A stretch of DNA of 64,000 nucleotides, from assembly GCF_963677305.1 (NCBI RefSeq), contig NZ_OY781925.1, positions 433,501 to 497,500 on the forward strand. The letters run 5' to 3'. Shown here one piece after another: positions 1-8,985 of the stretch. The stretch comes from an uncultured Holophaga sp. GTDB lineage: Bacteria; Acidobacteriota; Holophagae; Holophagales; Holophagaceae. Numbering within the stretch: the stretch's first letter is position 1; each line of letters starts with the position of its first letter. A program made the translations under genes and the position numbers. Under the pieces are notes generated by a model, which saw only the letters and a program-made list of their open reading frames with translations, made no database searches and was not told the DNA's origin.

Positions 1-2
1 AG

Positions 3-278
3 CTGGGCCACCGCCTGGGCTACATCTCCCGGGAGGATGTGCAGCGCCACTACCGCATCTTCCGCGACATCCTCGGCCTGGATGTGAAGATCCCCGAGAA
101 TGTCAGCATCGAGGACATGCTCAAGGTGATGGTCAGCGACAACAAGAAGACCCTGGGCGGCACCAAATTCGTGCTCCTCGAGAAGATCGGGAAGTGCCAG
201 AACCCCGATGGCGACTATCAGGTCAAGGTTGACGGGGAGATCGTCAAGGCCATCCTCAATGAGTACAAGCAGCAGTAG
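3..278 (+). CDS. 3-dehydroquinate synthase-family sugar-phosphate cyclase, C-terminal part
   Basis: Only the last 91 codons lie in the window; the frame is open to the left edge. The segment reads LGHRLGYISREDV, then a helix with DNKKTLGGTKFVLLEKIG, which resembles the C-terminal domain of DHQ synthase-family cyclases (a D-K-K-x2-G then F-V-L-L-x2-I-G pattern). These enzymes use NAD and a metal to cyclise sugar phosphates to cyclitols. The next two genes on the same strand are an isomerase-like TIM barrel and a zinc dehydrogenase. That suggests a special-purpose cyclase (valiolone, scyllo-inosose or similar) rather than AroB of the shikimate pathway, but the catalytic half is missing so the product cannot be decided. 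Confidence 0.7.
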   Translation: MGHRLGYISREDVQRHYRIFRDILGLDVKIPENVSIEDMLKVMVSDNKKTLGGTKFVLLEKIGKCQNPDGDYQVKVDGEIVKAILNEYKQQ

Positions 279-308
279 GCTGCGATCCGGAAACCCTGGG
301 GGACCTCC

Positions 309-1127
309 ATGTTCAAGCTCTGCTTCAACTCCACCACTCTGAGGGACATCGAGCTCCTCCAGGCCCTGCGGGAGATCAAGAAGGCCGGTTACGAGGGTGT
401 CGAGCTCACCATGATCGGGAGCCACATGCACCCCTTCCAGGTGAGTGATGCCCGGATCCGTGAGGTCCGCGACTTCTGCCGGGACATCGGGCTCACCCTG
501 GCCTGCGTGGCGGTGGGGGGACCCACCCTCCTGGGGGATGTGGCCTACGAGCCCTCCCTCATCTGCTCGGACGCCGCCGGGAGGCAGCTGCGCCGGGACC
601 TGATCAAGCGCTCCATCGAGGTGACCCACCTGCTGGAGGCCCCCGTCCTCAACTTCAACAGCGGCATCCTCCGGGAGGACGTCACCCCTGCGGAAGCGGG
701 CGAGCGCCTCCGGGAGAGCATCCGCGGCTTTCTCCAGGAGGTGGGCGACCTCATCCTGGTGATGGAGCCGGAGCCCGGCTTCTTCGTCGGCACCACGGAC
801 ACGGCCATCCCCGTGCTCCGGGACATCGACAGCCCCAAGCTCCGCCTCAACCTCGACATCGGGCATGTCTTCTGCTGCGAGGACGATCCCTATGGCGCCG
901 TCGAGCGGGCCCTGCCCTACTCCCGCCACATCCACATCGAAGACATCAAGGGTGGGATCCACCACCATGAGATCCCGGGCGAAGGGGACATCGACTTCGA
1001 CCGGATCATCCGGGCCATCCAGGCCTCGGGCTATGACCACTACGTCAGCGTCGAGCTTCACCACCACGACAAGATGTGGCAGCGCGCCCTGGACGAGAGC
1101 AGGAGCTACCTATGCCAGCGCATGTAG
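309..1127 (+). CDS. Sugar phosphate isomerase/epimerase-like TIM barrel protein
   Basis: A 272-aa protein of the AP-endonuclease-2-like (xylose isomerase-like) TIM barrel fold. The N-terminus has the strand-helix start KLCFNSTTLRD...ALREIKKAGYEGVEL. Later come the metal-binding strand ends VMEPEPG (about residue 157), LNLDIGHVF (about 182) and HIHIEDIKGG (about 211), with YVSVELHHH near the end; these Glu, Asp and His residues are where the family binds a divalent metal. It starts 30 bases after the cyclase gene with GGGGGACC upstream, and the next gene overlaps its end. The substrate is probably a cyclitol or keto-sugar made by the neighbouring cyclase (inference). Confidence 0.75.
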   Translation: MFKLCFNSTTLRDIELLQALREIKKAGYEGVELTMIGSHMHPFQVSDARIREVRDFCRDIGLTLACVAVGGPTLLGDVAYEPSLICSDAAGRQLRRDLIKRSIEVTHLLEAPVLNFNSGILREDVTPAEAGERLRESIRGFLQEVGDLILVMEPEPGFFVGTTDTAIPVLRDIDSPKLRLNLDIGHVFCCEDDPYGAVERALPYSRHIHIEDIKGGIHHHEIPGEGDIDFDRIIRAIQASGYDHYVSVELHHHDKMWQRALDESRSYLCQRM

Positions 1128-2152
1128 ACACCGTGAACCGCGGCCTGATCATCCAGGGTCCCGGCGAGGTTTCGCTCGAGAGCCTGCCCATGCCCGTCCC
1201 GGGGTCCGGCGAGGTGCGGGTGCGGATGCGCTATGTCGCCCTCTGCGGCTCCGACCGCAAGCTCTTCGAAGGCTCCTACAAGGCGCCCCACAAGTACCCC
1301 ATCCTCATCGGCCACGAGTGGGTCGGTGTGGTGGACGCCCTGGGGGCGGACTGCGCTCCCGGGCTCTCCGTGGGCGACCTGGTGACCGGGGACTGCTCCC
1401 TCTACTGCGGCGAGTGCTTCTACTGCACCACCGAGGGCAACCGGAACCACTGCCTGAGCATCCAGAAGCGCGGCATCACCGTGGATGGGGCCTGCGCCGA
1501 CTACATGGTGATCAACCGCCGTCACCTCTACCGCTGCGAGGGGGGGGGAGAACTCCTCTCCTATGTGCTCACGGAGCCCATGTCCGTCTCCGCCACGGCT
1601 CTCGGTCTGCGCTTCACCCGTGAGCAGCTGAAGAAGGTCCGCAAGGCCCTCATCATCGGCGCCGGGGGCATCGGGGCCCTGGCCCTCTTCACCCTGAGGG
1701 ACTACGGGATCCAGGACATCACCATCGTGGACATCGTGAAGGAGAAGCTGGCCGTCTCCGAGTCCATGGGGCTGCCCGGGGTCAAGGTCCTGGCCTCTGA
1801 CCTCTCGGACCTGCCGGAGAACAGCTTTGACCTCATCCTGGAAGCCTCGGGCAGCGGTGCGGGCCTCAAGCGCACCGTGGTCCTGGCCGCCCCCGATGGC
1901 AAGATCGTCCTCATCGGCCACCAGGGCAGTCTGGAACTGGATTTCGGGCTCGTGATGAAGAAATCGCTGACCCTGGCCGCCAGCATGGGCAGCACGGGTG
2001 GCTTCGAGGAAGCCGCCCGCATCATCGCCGCGAACCGCGAGGCCGTCTCCAAGGTGGTCACCCGCATCGTCCCCATGGGCGAGGCCGTGAGCTACCTGAA
2101 GGAGGGCAGGCCCTGCCCAGCCGACCTCAAGGTGGTCATCGACCTGGGCTGA
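1112..2152 (+). CDS. Zinc-dependent medium-chain alcohol/polyol dehydrogenase
   Basis: The start at 1112 (MPAHVDTVNRG) has AGGAG at 1101-1105 and overlaps the previous gene by 16 bases; the longer frame from 1076 is less likely. The 346-aa product is a zinc MDR dehydrogenase. It shows the catalytic zinc site LCGSDR and GHEWVG, the four-cysteine structural zinc loop CGECFYCTTEGNRNHC, and a Rossmann fold at IIGAGGIGALAL with an Asp after the second strand (IVDI) typical of NAD use. It resembles threonine, sorbitol or aminocyclitol dehydrogenases. The operon position suggests it oxidises or reduces the product of the upstream cyclase (inference). Confidence 0.8.
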   Translation: MPAHVDTVNRGLIIQGPGEVSLESLPMPVPGSGEVRVRMRYVALCGSDRKLFEGSYKAPHKYPILIGHEWVGVVDALGADCAPGLSVGDLVTGDCSLYCGECFYCTTEGNRNHCLSIQKRGITVDGACADYMVINRRHLYRCEGGGELLSYVLTEPMSVSATALGLRFTREQLKKVRKALIIGAGGIGALALFTLRDYGIQDITIVDIVKEKLAVSESMGLPGVKVLASDLSDLPENSFDLILEASGSGAGLKRTVVLAAPDGKIVLIGHQGSLELDFGLVMKKSLTLAASMGSTGGFEEAARIIAANREAVSKVVTRIVPMGEAVSYLKEGRPCPADLKVVIDLG

Positions 2153-2202
2153 GGCCCGGGCACAACTCCCGGGGGCGAGGACTGGACCCCACACCCCCGG
2201 GC

Positions 2203-2230
2203 GCCGGGTGTTCCACGTGGAACACCCGGC
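2203..2230. other. parS: parS-like centromere palindrome (ParB-binding site), site 1
   Basis: The 16-mer TGTTCCACGTGGAACA at 2209-2224 is a perfect palindrome and sits inside a 28-base perfect palindrome (2203-2230). It matches the known bacterial chromosomal parS consensus TGTTNCACGTGAAACA except for one symmetric change that makes it fully palindromic, the form used in several GC-rich bacteria. The same 16-mer recurs at 26654-26669. It lies in the 264-base gap between the dehydrogenase and cas3. Confidence 0.8.
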
Positions 2231-2360
2231 CTTGAGGTGTACAGAGCACCGCTGTCAGCTGGAACCAGACTGAGCCGACTTGGCGAACATGGGTCAATCC
2301 TGACGGGCTTCCTCTATGGTTCATTCCCGGGGGAGCCAGTCCTGGCAAGGGTGCAATTTT

Positions 2361-2404
2361 GGTCAGTGAATGACCACTTGGAGGTGTTATAGATAAAACA
2401 CCTT
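2361..2404 (+). promoter_or_regulatory. Two inverted repeats upstream of cas3 (putative operator/leader)
   Basis: Just ahead of the cas3 start (2417) lie two separate inverted repeats. TGGTCA-GTGAA-TGACCA (2361-2377) is a perfect 6-bp dyad. AGGTGTT...AACACCT (2383-2404) is a 7-bp dyad around an A+T-rich centre. Their spacing, about 10-55 bases before the ATG, fits repressor sites or a leader hairpin controlling the whole Cas operon. No clear -35/-10 pair was assigned. The role is inferred from position only. Confidence 0.45.
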
Positions 2405-2416
2405 CAAGGTCCAGAC

Positions 2417-5083
2417 ATGCAAAATTCCGATCTAACTCCAGCGGTCATAGGGCTCTGGGCCAAGAGCGGAGAACTCCATGGTCACAGTCTCCTGAGTCAC
2501 ATGCTGGACGTGGCGGCGGTGGCGGAAGTCCTGCTTGATCGGGAGCCTGCATCGACTCGTCAGCGCTTGGGGGCCTCTCTGGGCCTGGATTGGGACAAGG
2601 CCCGGGCCTGGGTGCTCCTATTGGCGGCTTGCCACGATCTGGGCAAGGCCTGTGCGCCCTTCCAGGACAAGTGGAAAAGGGGCCGGGACATCCTTGAATC
2701 CGCGGGTCTGCGCTTTCCCCCTGCCATGGACCTCCATATCAATCACGCCTGGGTCAGCCAGATATTCGTGGCGGACAAGCTGACCGCACTGGGTTGGCCC
2801 AAGAGGCTTGGCGAATTGGCCGCAGATGCCCTGGGGGCCCACCATGGGGAGCGGGCCAACCCCACGCTTTTGACCCGCATGCGGGGGGATCGCCATGTCT
2901 GGCGGGACCCCGCATGGAGTGGGGCCCGGGATGCCCTCTTTGAGGCCCTGCTGGGCCTGTTCCGGCCAGGGGAGCCGCCCATGAAGGTGTCCATGGATGG
3001 GCCGGGCTTCATGCTCCTCGCGGGTCTGGTGAGCTTTGCTGACTGGATCGGTTCCAGTGAGGCATGGTTTCCCTTTGATGGTTTCCAGATCGAGGGGGAT
3101 CTCGATGCCTGGTGGAGGGCGCGGAGGGCCATGGCTGAGCGGGCCATGGACGCCCTTGGATGGTTTCCTCGTACCCCCCTGTTCCCCATGGAACGCCCTT
3201 TCCAGGAGGTCTTCCCCTTTCCTCCCAGGCCTCTGCAGTGCGCGACAGCCGAGGCGGTCCAGGGGGTGGAGGATCCCTGTGTCCTCTTGGTGGAGGCCCC
3301 CATGGGGGAAGGCAAGACGGAGGCCGCCTTCTATGCCCATGGCGAGCTCCAGCGGCGGCTCGGGCATCGGGGCCTCTATGTGGCCCTTCCCACCAAGGCC
3401 ACAGGGAACGCCATGTTCTCTCGGACCTTGGCCTTTCTTCGCGAGCAGGGCGAAGGGCGCCACCTCGACCTTCAGCTTCTCCATGGCGCCACAGCCCTCA
3501 ACGAGGCCTACCAGGAGCTTCGCCTGGGCGGTGTCCATGATCCTCAATCGGACGGTTCGGTCCGGGCGGGAGAGTGGTTCACCCACCGCAAGCGGGCCCT
3601 CCTCTCAGAATATGGTGTGGGCACCGTGGACCAGGCCCTGCTCCCCATTCTCCCGGTGCGGCATCACTTCGTACGTCTGTGGGGGCTGGCCAACCGGGTG
3701 GTTGTCTTCGACGAGGTCCACGCCTATGACACCTATACCGGGACGCTCCTGCTCCAGTTGGTGGAATGGCTGGTGGCGCTGGGTTCCTCGGTGCTCCTCC
3801 TCTCGGCGACCCTACCTCCGGGTACCCGCCGCAAGCTGGCGGGCATGCTTGGGGGAAGCCTGCCGGAATCTGAGGCCCCCTATCCTCGCCTGACCCTTTT
3901 CCAGCGGGAGGCCCTCCGCCAGATACCCTTCCCGGCTGACCCCGCACGTCGGCGCGTCGTCGAAGTCCACCCCCTGCCCGCGGACCTGGGCTCCATTCAA
4001 GGTGCCGTGGAATCGGGGATGCCCATTGAAGGCTCGGCCCTGGTGTTGGTGAATACGGTCCAGCGGGCCCAGGAATTCTATGGGCTCTACCCGGCGGGGG
4101 AGGCGATCCGCCGGAATGGGGTTCCCGTGGGCAAGCGACTCCCGGATGGGACTGAAGTGCTTCTGTTTCATGCACGATTCCCTGCGGATTTGCGACAAGT
4201 CCGTGAGGATCACGCCTTGGATCGTTTCGGGAGCAGGAGCCTTCGCACGGGTCGGCGCATCCTCATCGCCACCCAGGTGGCTGAGCAGAGCCTCGACCTG
4301 GACTTCGACTTCATGGTGAGTGATCTGGCTCCCATCGACCTCCTCCTGCAGCGGGCCGGGCGCCTCTGGCGGCATGCCCGGGCAGGGCGCCCCCTCCCGG
4401 TCCCCCGCCTGCTGGTGGCGGGTCTTGCGGGATCGGAGCCACCCTCCTTCGGGGCTCCGCTCTGGTGGGGTGCAGTCTACCGTGAGGATGTGCTTCTCTG
4501 GACCTGGTGTCTCCTTCAGGGCTGCACAAGCCTGGCCCTCCCGGATGAGATCGATGCCCTGGTCTCCAGGGTGTATGAGGAGGAGGTGCCGGTTCCCTCC
4601 TTTCTGGAAGACCGCCTGGAGGCCTATCGCCAGGAAGCGGAGGGGGAGCGCTATGCTCACCGCCTTCAGGCCTTGAGGAACACCATCGGCAGTCCCGGTG
4701 ATGCTTCCTGGAATGACCCTGGGCGCTACACCCGGGCGGATGAGGATGAGCCCGGCATTCACCCGGCCCTCCAGGCCCTGACGCGCTTGGGAGACGAGTC
4801 GCTGACAATCATCCCCATCAGGGCAGCGGATGGGTTCCACCCGGAGGCCACCCCCAGTTCTGTCGAGGCCAGGGCTTGGTCTCTGCGGGCCATGAGCCTC
4901 GGGCGGAAAGGGGTGGTGGCAAAACTGAAACCCCTGGGCGTTCCGGAGGGGTGGAAGTCATCCCCTTTCCTGCGTCATGCCTTTGCGCTTCAGCTGGATG
5001 AGGACGGTCGCTGGCAGGTGGACCCCACCGTGCGTCTGGACGAGGAACTTGGACTGGTATTCGAGAACAAGGAGGCCCTTTGA
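2417..5083 (+). CDS. cas3: Cas3 helicase-nuclease, type I-E
   Basis: This 888-aa protein is the effector nuclease-helicase recruited by Cascade to degrade target DNA. An N-terminal HD domain carries histidines in HGHSLLSHMLDV and the metal-binding pair ACHDLGKA (His73-Asp74). The superfamily 2 helicase follows: motif I APMGEGKTE at about residue 293, the DEVH box at about 431, motif III LLSATLP at about 460, then QVAEQSLDLD and QRAGRLWRH for motifs V-VI. The length is usual for type I-E. It opens the operon, and its stop overlaps the TTG start of cas8e. The upstream Shine-Dalgarno is weak. Confidence 0.95.
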   Translation: MQNSDLTPAVIGLWAKSGELHGHSLLSHMLDVAAVAEVLLDREPASTRQRLGASLGLDWDKARAWVLLLAACHDLGKACAPFQDKWKRGRDILESAGLRFPPAMDLHINHAWVSQIFVADKLTALGWPKRLGELAADALGAHHGERANPTLLTRMRGDRHVWRDPAWSGARDALFEALLGLFRPGEPPMKVSMDGPGFMLLAGLVSFADWIGSSEAWFPFDGFQIEGDLDAWWRARRAMAERAMDALGWFPRTPLFPMERPFQEVFPFPPRPLQCATAEAVQGVEDPCVLLVEAPMGEGKTEAAFYAHGELQRRLGHRGLYVALPTKATGNAMFSRTLAFLREQGEGRHLDLQLLHGATALNEAYQELRLGGVHDPQSDGSVRAGEWFTHRKRALLSEYGVGTVDQALLPILPVRHHFVRLWGLANRVVVFDEVHAYDTYTGTLLLQLVEWLVALGSSVLLLSATLPPGTRRKLAGMLGGSLPESEAPYPRLTLFQREALRQIPFPADPARRRVVEVHPLPADLGSIQGAVESGMPIEGSALVLVNTVQRAQEFYGLYPAGEAIRRNGVPVGKRLPDGTEVLLFHARFPADLRQVREDHALDRFGSRSLRTGRRILIATQVAEQSLDLDFDFMVSDLAPIDLLLQRAGRLWRHARAGRPLPVPRLLVAGLAGSEPPSFGAPLWWGAVYREDVLLWTWCLLQGCTSLALPDEIDALVSRVYEEEVPVPSFLEDRLEAYRQEAEGERYAHRLQALRNTIGSPGDASWNDPGRYTRADEDEPGIHPALQALTRLGDESLTIIPIRAADGFHPEATPSSVEARAWSLRAMSLGRKGVVAKLKPLGVPEGWKSSPFLRHAFALQLDEDGRWQVDPTVRLDEELGLVFENKEAL

Positions 5084-6603
5084 AGCGATTCAATCTCATT
5101 GACGAGCCCTGGATCCCCGTGCGCTTTCTCGAGGGCGCCCGGGGTGAGTTGGGCATCCTGGAAACCCTGCGGAGGGCCGAGGAGATCGCCGTCCTTGAAG
5201 ACCCCTCTCCTCTCGTCACGGCAGCACTCCACCGCCTGTTGTTGGCCGTGCTCTACCGGGCTCTGGAAGGGCCATGCGATATCGAGGAGGCGAGGGCCCT
5301 CTTCGAGAATGGGTTGCCCCTCCAGCGAATCGAGTCCTACTTGGAGACCTGGAGGGAGCGCTTCTGGCTCTTCCATGACAGGTACCCCTTTGGGCAGATC
5401 GCCGAATTCGGGCCAAAAGCATGGAGAGCGTGGACAGTGCTTGCGACCGAGCACAACGCAGATAACGCCAAAGTGCTTTTCGACCACATTGATGTCCAGG
5501 AGCCCGGCTCCATCACAGCGGGCCCGGCTGCCCGCTGGTTGGTGGCATGCCAGACCTTTGCTGTCAGCTCCGGGAAAAGTGAGCTTGCCCACACAGGTAC
5601 GGCACCTTCGGCCACAGGGGCTATGATCATCCCCATCGGCCCCAATCTGATGCATACGCTGCTCTTTGCCTTGGTGCCGCAGCGCCGAGCCATCCTCAAA
5701 GAGGATCGCCCTTTGTGGGAGCAGAATCCTACGCCGGTCGGAGACCTTGCGAAGGGTGCGAGTAGGGCCTTGGTCGGCCTATCGGACAGGTTCACTTGGC
5801 GAAGCCGGACCATCCGCATAAGGGATACCGACGAGGCGGTGGAGCAAGTCGCGCTGGCTTCAGGTGTTCAATTTGACCCCTCTGATCAACGCGATCCCAT
5901 GTTTGCCTACCGGCTCGTCAAAGATAAGGGGATCTTCCCTGTTTCCTTCAGGGACCGGGGCATTTGGCGGGATTTTGATTCACTTCTCCCCGATCAGGAG
6001 AGTTTGGCACCGCAGGCGATTCAGCATGCTCTGGAGATGAGCGGCGGCGATCCGGCTGGGCTTCCAGGCAGGGTCATGGTCCTGGGGCAGAGCAACGATA
6101 AGGCCAAGATTGAGTTCTGGCGGATGGAATGTTTTGCGCTGCCGGGTGCCTTGGCTTCGAACCTGGGGATCCGGAGCGATATCCGGGGCTTTCTGGATCG
6201 TGCCGAGACGACGGGGTCTGCTCTCTGGGCTGGCTGTGCCACCTTTGCCCGCCAAGTCATCAGCCACGGTGGGCCAGACCCTGATAAGAAGGACGTTCAC
6301 AACTTCATCGCTCAGATGCCCTGTCTCCCCGCCTACTGGGCACGGTTGGAAGCTGCCTTCCACGCCCTCCTCCAGGCCTTCCAACCGGAGTCGGACCCCG
6401 AGGTGATCCGCCGGGATTGGCTGCAGTCGGTTCATAGGGCGCTCCGTGGGGCCTGGGGCCTCCATGCCTCCAGTGCCCGGCAGGGGGATGTCTGGAGCAT
6501 CCGGGCCCTGGTTCAAGCTGAGGGCCTCATCGCCCGGGAGCTGAAGAAGCTGGACCAGGATATTCGAGACATTAACGCCTATCTGGCCAAGGAGACCCTA
6601 TGA
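5080..6603 (+). CDS. cas8e: Cas8e (Cse1/CasA), Cascade large subunit
   Basis: A 507-aa large subunit of the type I-E Cascade complex, which reads the PAM and recruits Cas3. The N-terminus FNLIDEPWIPVRF is the family hallmark. The C-terminal part (about 370-507) is helical, as in the four-helix bundle domain. The start is TTG at 5080 with a strong AGGAGG at 5070-5075, overlapping the cas3 stop codon. It is coupled by ATGA to cse2 downstream. Confidence 0.92.
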   Translation: MKRFNLIDEPWIPVRFLEGARGELGILETLRRAEEIAVLEDPSPLVTAALHRLLLAVLYRALEGPCDIEEARALFENGLPLQRIESYLETWRERFWLFHDRYPFGQIAEFGPKAWRAWTVLATEHNADNAKVLFDHIDVQEPGSITAGPAARWLVACQTFAVSSGKSELAHTGTAPSATGAMIIPIGPNLMHTLLFALVPQRRAILKEDRPLWEQNPTPVGDLAKGASRALVGLSDRFTWRSRTIRIRDTDEAVEQVALASGVQFDPSDQRDPMFAYRLVKDKGIFPVSFRDRGIWRDFDSLLPDQESLAPQAIQHALEMSGGDPAGLPGRVMVLGQSNDKAKIEFWRMECFALPGALASNLGIRSDIRGFLDRAETTGSALWAGCATFARQVISHGGPDPDKKDVHNFIAQMPCLPAYWARLEAAFHALLQAFQPESDPEVIRRDWLQSVHRALRGAWGLHASSARQGDVWSIRALVQAEGLIARELKKLDQDIRDINAYLAKETL

Positions 6604-7121
6604 GCACCTTCATCGAGTGGCTCGAAGAGCGACAGCGGGAGGACACCCGGGTTCGGGCGGCCCTGAAGCGGAGCCTTGCCTTTGAGCCCGGCACCCATGT
6701 CCCTGCCTTCCCCTGGGTGGAGCCCTTTCTGGTCGGCAATGAAAACACCTGGCGGCGCAAGGTCCATCACCTGGTGGCGGGCCTTTGGGCCCTCCACTGG
6801 CGGGAGGGGGAATCCCGCCCGGTCCTGCCTCTGGGTGTGGCCGCTGCCACTTTTCAGAACGCCATGGATGCTGCGGGCACCGAGCGACGCTTCATCGCCC
6901 TCCTGGATGCTGACGAAGAGCAGCTCCCTCACCGCCTCCGACAGCTGGTGGCCCTGCTCAAGGATTACCCCCTCGACTTCGAGGCCATGCTGACTGACCT
7001 CCTTCGCTGGAACAACGAAAGCAAGCGGACCCAGAACGAATGGGCCCGGGATTTCTACCGCACCCTCACCCATGACGGCGCTGAGTTCGCCGCAAGCAAA
7101 CCTTCCGAGGAGAAGCCCTGA
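6600..7121 (+). CDS. cse2: Cse2 (CasB), Cascade small subunit
   Basis: A 173-aa all-helical protein matching the type I-E small subunit in length, position and sequence style (FIEWLEERQREDTRVRAALKRSLAFEPGT at the start; a basic surface later, including NESKRTQNEWARDFY). Two copies of Cse2 sit in the belly of Cascade and hold the displaced DNA strand. It overlaps cas8e by ATGA and cas7e by TGATG, so the subunits are translationally coupled. Confidence 0.88.
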   Translation: MSTFIEWLEERQREDTRVRAALKRSLAFEPGTHVPAFPWVEPFLVGNENTWRRKVHHLVAGLWALHWREGESRPVLPLGVAAATFQNAMDAAGTERRFIALLDADEEQLPHRLRQLVALLKDYPLDFEAMLTDLLRWNNESKRTQNEWARDFYRTLTHDGAEFAASKPSEEKP

Positions 7122-8278
7122 TGAAGACCCTGATCGAGATCCACGCCCTTCAGAACTACGCCCCCTCCAACCTCAACCGGGATGATACCGGGGCCCCCAA
7201 GGATGCCCTCTTCGGGGGCACCCGCCGGGCCAGGATCAGCAGTCAGTGCCTCAAGCGTGCGGTGCGCCAGCACTTCGACGCGCTCGTCCAGAAAGGTGTC
7301 CTCGCCCACGACGATCTGGCGGATCGCACCAAGCGAGTGATGGGGGAGATTGTGCGGCACCTCACCGGCCTGGGCCGGGCCGAAGATGAGGCCCAGGAGC
7401 GGGCCATCGCTGCTCTTGCAGCGGTGGAGCTGACCATCAAGGATGATGGGAAGAGCCAGTATCTGCTCTTCCTCGGGAAGCGGGAGATCGCCCGTTTGGC
7501 CCAGGTGATCCATGAAAAGTGGGATCTCCTGGCCCCGCAGGAAGCCCCCGTGGCGGAGGTGAAAAAGGCTGGAAAGGCCAAGAAGCAGGCTGCCCAGGGG
7601 GCAGACCCGGAGCTGAAGAAGGCCATGGACAAGGTGATCGATGGCGGCAAGGCCCTGGATGTGGCCCTCTTCGGCCGCATGCTCGCCGATATGCCCGCAA
7701 AGAACCAGTTCGCCGCCTGCCAGGTGGCCCACGCCATTTCCACCCATGCGGTGGAACGGGAGTTTGACTACTACACGGCCGTGGATGATCTGAAGCCCGA
7801 TGAGACCGCCGGGGCCGACATGATCGGGACCGTGGAGTTCAACTCAGCGTGCTTCTACCGCTACGCCGTTCTGGACTGGGCGAAGCTCCTGGAGAACCTC
7901 CAGGACGATGAGGAGCTGGCCACGCGGGGATTGGCGGCCTTCCTGGAGGGCTTCGTGGTGGCGGAGCCCACTGGCAAGCAGAACAGTTTCGCCGCCCACA
8001 ACCCCCCTGAGTTCGTGGCCGTGACGGTGCGCCGGGAGGGGGCACCTCGGAACTTGGCCAATGCCTTTGAGGTGGCCATCCGCCCCAAGCGCGGGGAGTC
8101 GCTTACTCGGCTCTCGGCCCAGAAACTGGTGGAGAAGGCCCAGCAGCTCAAAGCAGCTTACGGGGGTGAGGAGACCACCCATGTCCTGGACCTGGCTGGT
8201 GCTGGGGATGGCCTGGGTGTGGCGGCGCCCTCCCTTGCAGAACTGGTCAGCAGGACCCTCCAGGCGGTGAGGTCCTGA
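7121..8278 (+). CDS. cas7e: Cas7e (Cse4/CasC), Cascade backbone subunit
   Basis: The 385-aa backbone protein that polymerises (six copies in E. coli) along the crRNA. The N-terminus carries the family signature SNLNRDDTGAPKD and RRARISSQCLKRAVR. The central domain includes AEREFDYYTAVDDL-type sequence and the conserved IGTVEFNSACFYRYAVLD. A Lys/Ala-rich stretch at about residues 146-155 (VKKAGKAKKQ) makes it slightly longer than the E. coli protein (363 aa). Its start overlaps the cse2 stop, and its stop overlaps the cas5e start. Confidence 0.93.
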   Translation: MKTLIEIHALQNYAPSNLNRDDTGAPKDALFGGTRRARISSQCLKRAVRQHFDALVQKGVLAHDDLADRTKRVMGEIVRHLTGLGRAEDEAQERAIAALAAVELTIKDDGKSQYLLFLGKREIARLAQVIHEKWDLLAPQEAPVAEVKKAGKAKKQAAQGADPELKKAMDKVIDGGKALDVALFGRMLADMPAKNQFAACQVAHAISTHAVEREFDYYTAVDDLKPDETAGADMIGTVEFNSACFYRYAVLDWAKLLENLQDDEELATRGLAAFLEGFVVAEPTGKQNSFAAHNPPEFVAVTVRREGAPRNLANAFEVAIRPKRGESLTRLSAQKLVEKAQQLKAAYGGEETTHVLDLAGAGDGLGVAAPSLAELVSRTLQAVRS

Positions 8279-8985
8279 TGGCGACCCTGCTTTTGCGACT
8301 GGTGGGCCCCATGCAGTCCTGGGGTACCACCAGCCGCTTCGATGAGCGGGACACTGGCCCTGAGCCCAGCAAGTCCGGGGTTCTGGGACTGGTGGCCGCC
8401 GCCATGGGCGTCGAACGGGGTGATTGGGTGGCTCTGGAGCCCCTGAGCCATCTGGGGATGGGGGTACGCCACGATCGCCCGGGTGTGCCCGCCAAGGATT
8501 ACCAAACCGCAGGTTGTGCACAGGGCGACAGCATCATCAAGGCCGATGGTTCCCAGGCCAAAGGCGGAGGTGTGGTGTCGAGCCGCCATTACCTTGCTGA
8601 TGCAGCCTTCCTGGTGGGTCTGGAAGGGCAGGACCGCGGCCTCCTTGAGCGCATTCATGAAGCCCTTCAGCGCCCAAGGTGGCCCCTTGCCCTGGGGCGG
8701 AAGGGATACCTCCCCAGTGAGGCCCCCTGGCTCCCGGCGGCCTGGAACCCCATCCAGGACGGGGCGCTCCTGGCTGTGCTCTTGGCCCAGCCCTGGATCG
8801 CCACTCTGCGCCCCGGCGAGAAAGCCCCGGAGCGCTTGCGGCTCTCCCTCGAGTCGAAGGATGGGAGTGGTGTGATGCGCATGGATCAGCTGCTCTCTTC
8901 CTTTGAGGATCGTCGCTTTGGGGCGCGGTATATCCGCTCTGAATGGGTGCCCTTTCCTGGGGAGGCCTGCCATGTACCTGCATAG
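8278..8985 (+). CDS. cas5e: Cas5e (CasD), crRNA 5'-handle-binding subunit
   Basis: A 235-aa RAMP protein that caps the 5' handle of the crRNA in Cascade. The N-terminus LLLRLVGPMQSWGTTSRFDERDT is typical of Cas5e, and the middle has SKSGVLGLVAAAMG, the glycine-rich segment after the first RRM strand. A C-terminal FEDRRFGARYIRSEWVPFPG matches the family end. The gene starts at TGATG overlapping cas7e, and its last 14 bases overlap the cas6e start. Confidence 0.92.
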   Translation: MATLLLRLVGPMQSWGTTSRFDERDTGPEPSKSGVLGLVAAAMGVERGDWVALEPLSHLGMGVRHDRPGVPAKDYQTAGCAQGDSIIKADGSQAKGGGVVSSRHYLADAAFLVGLEGQDRGLLERIHEALQRPRWPLALGRKGYLPSEAPWLPAAWNPIQDGALLAVLLAQPWIATLRPGEKAPERLRLSLESKDGSGVMRMDQLLSSFEDRRFGARYIRSEWVPFPGEACHVPA

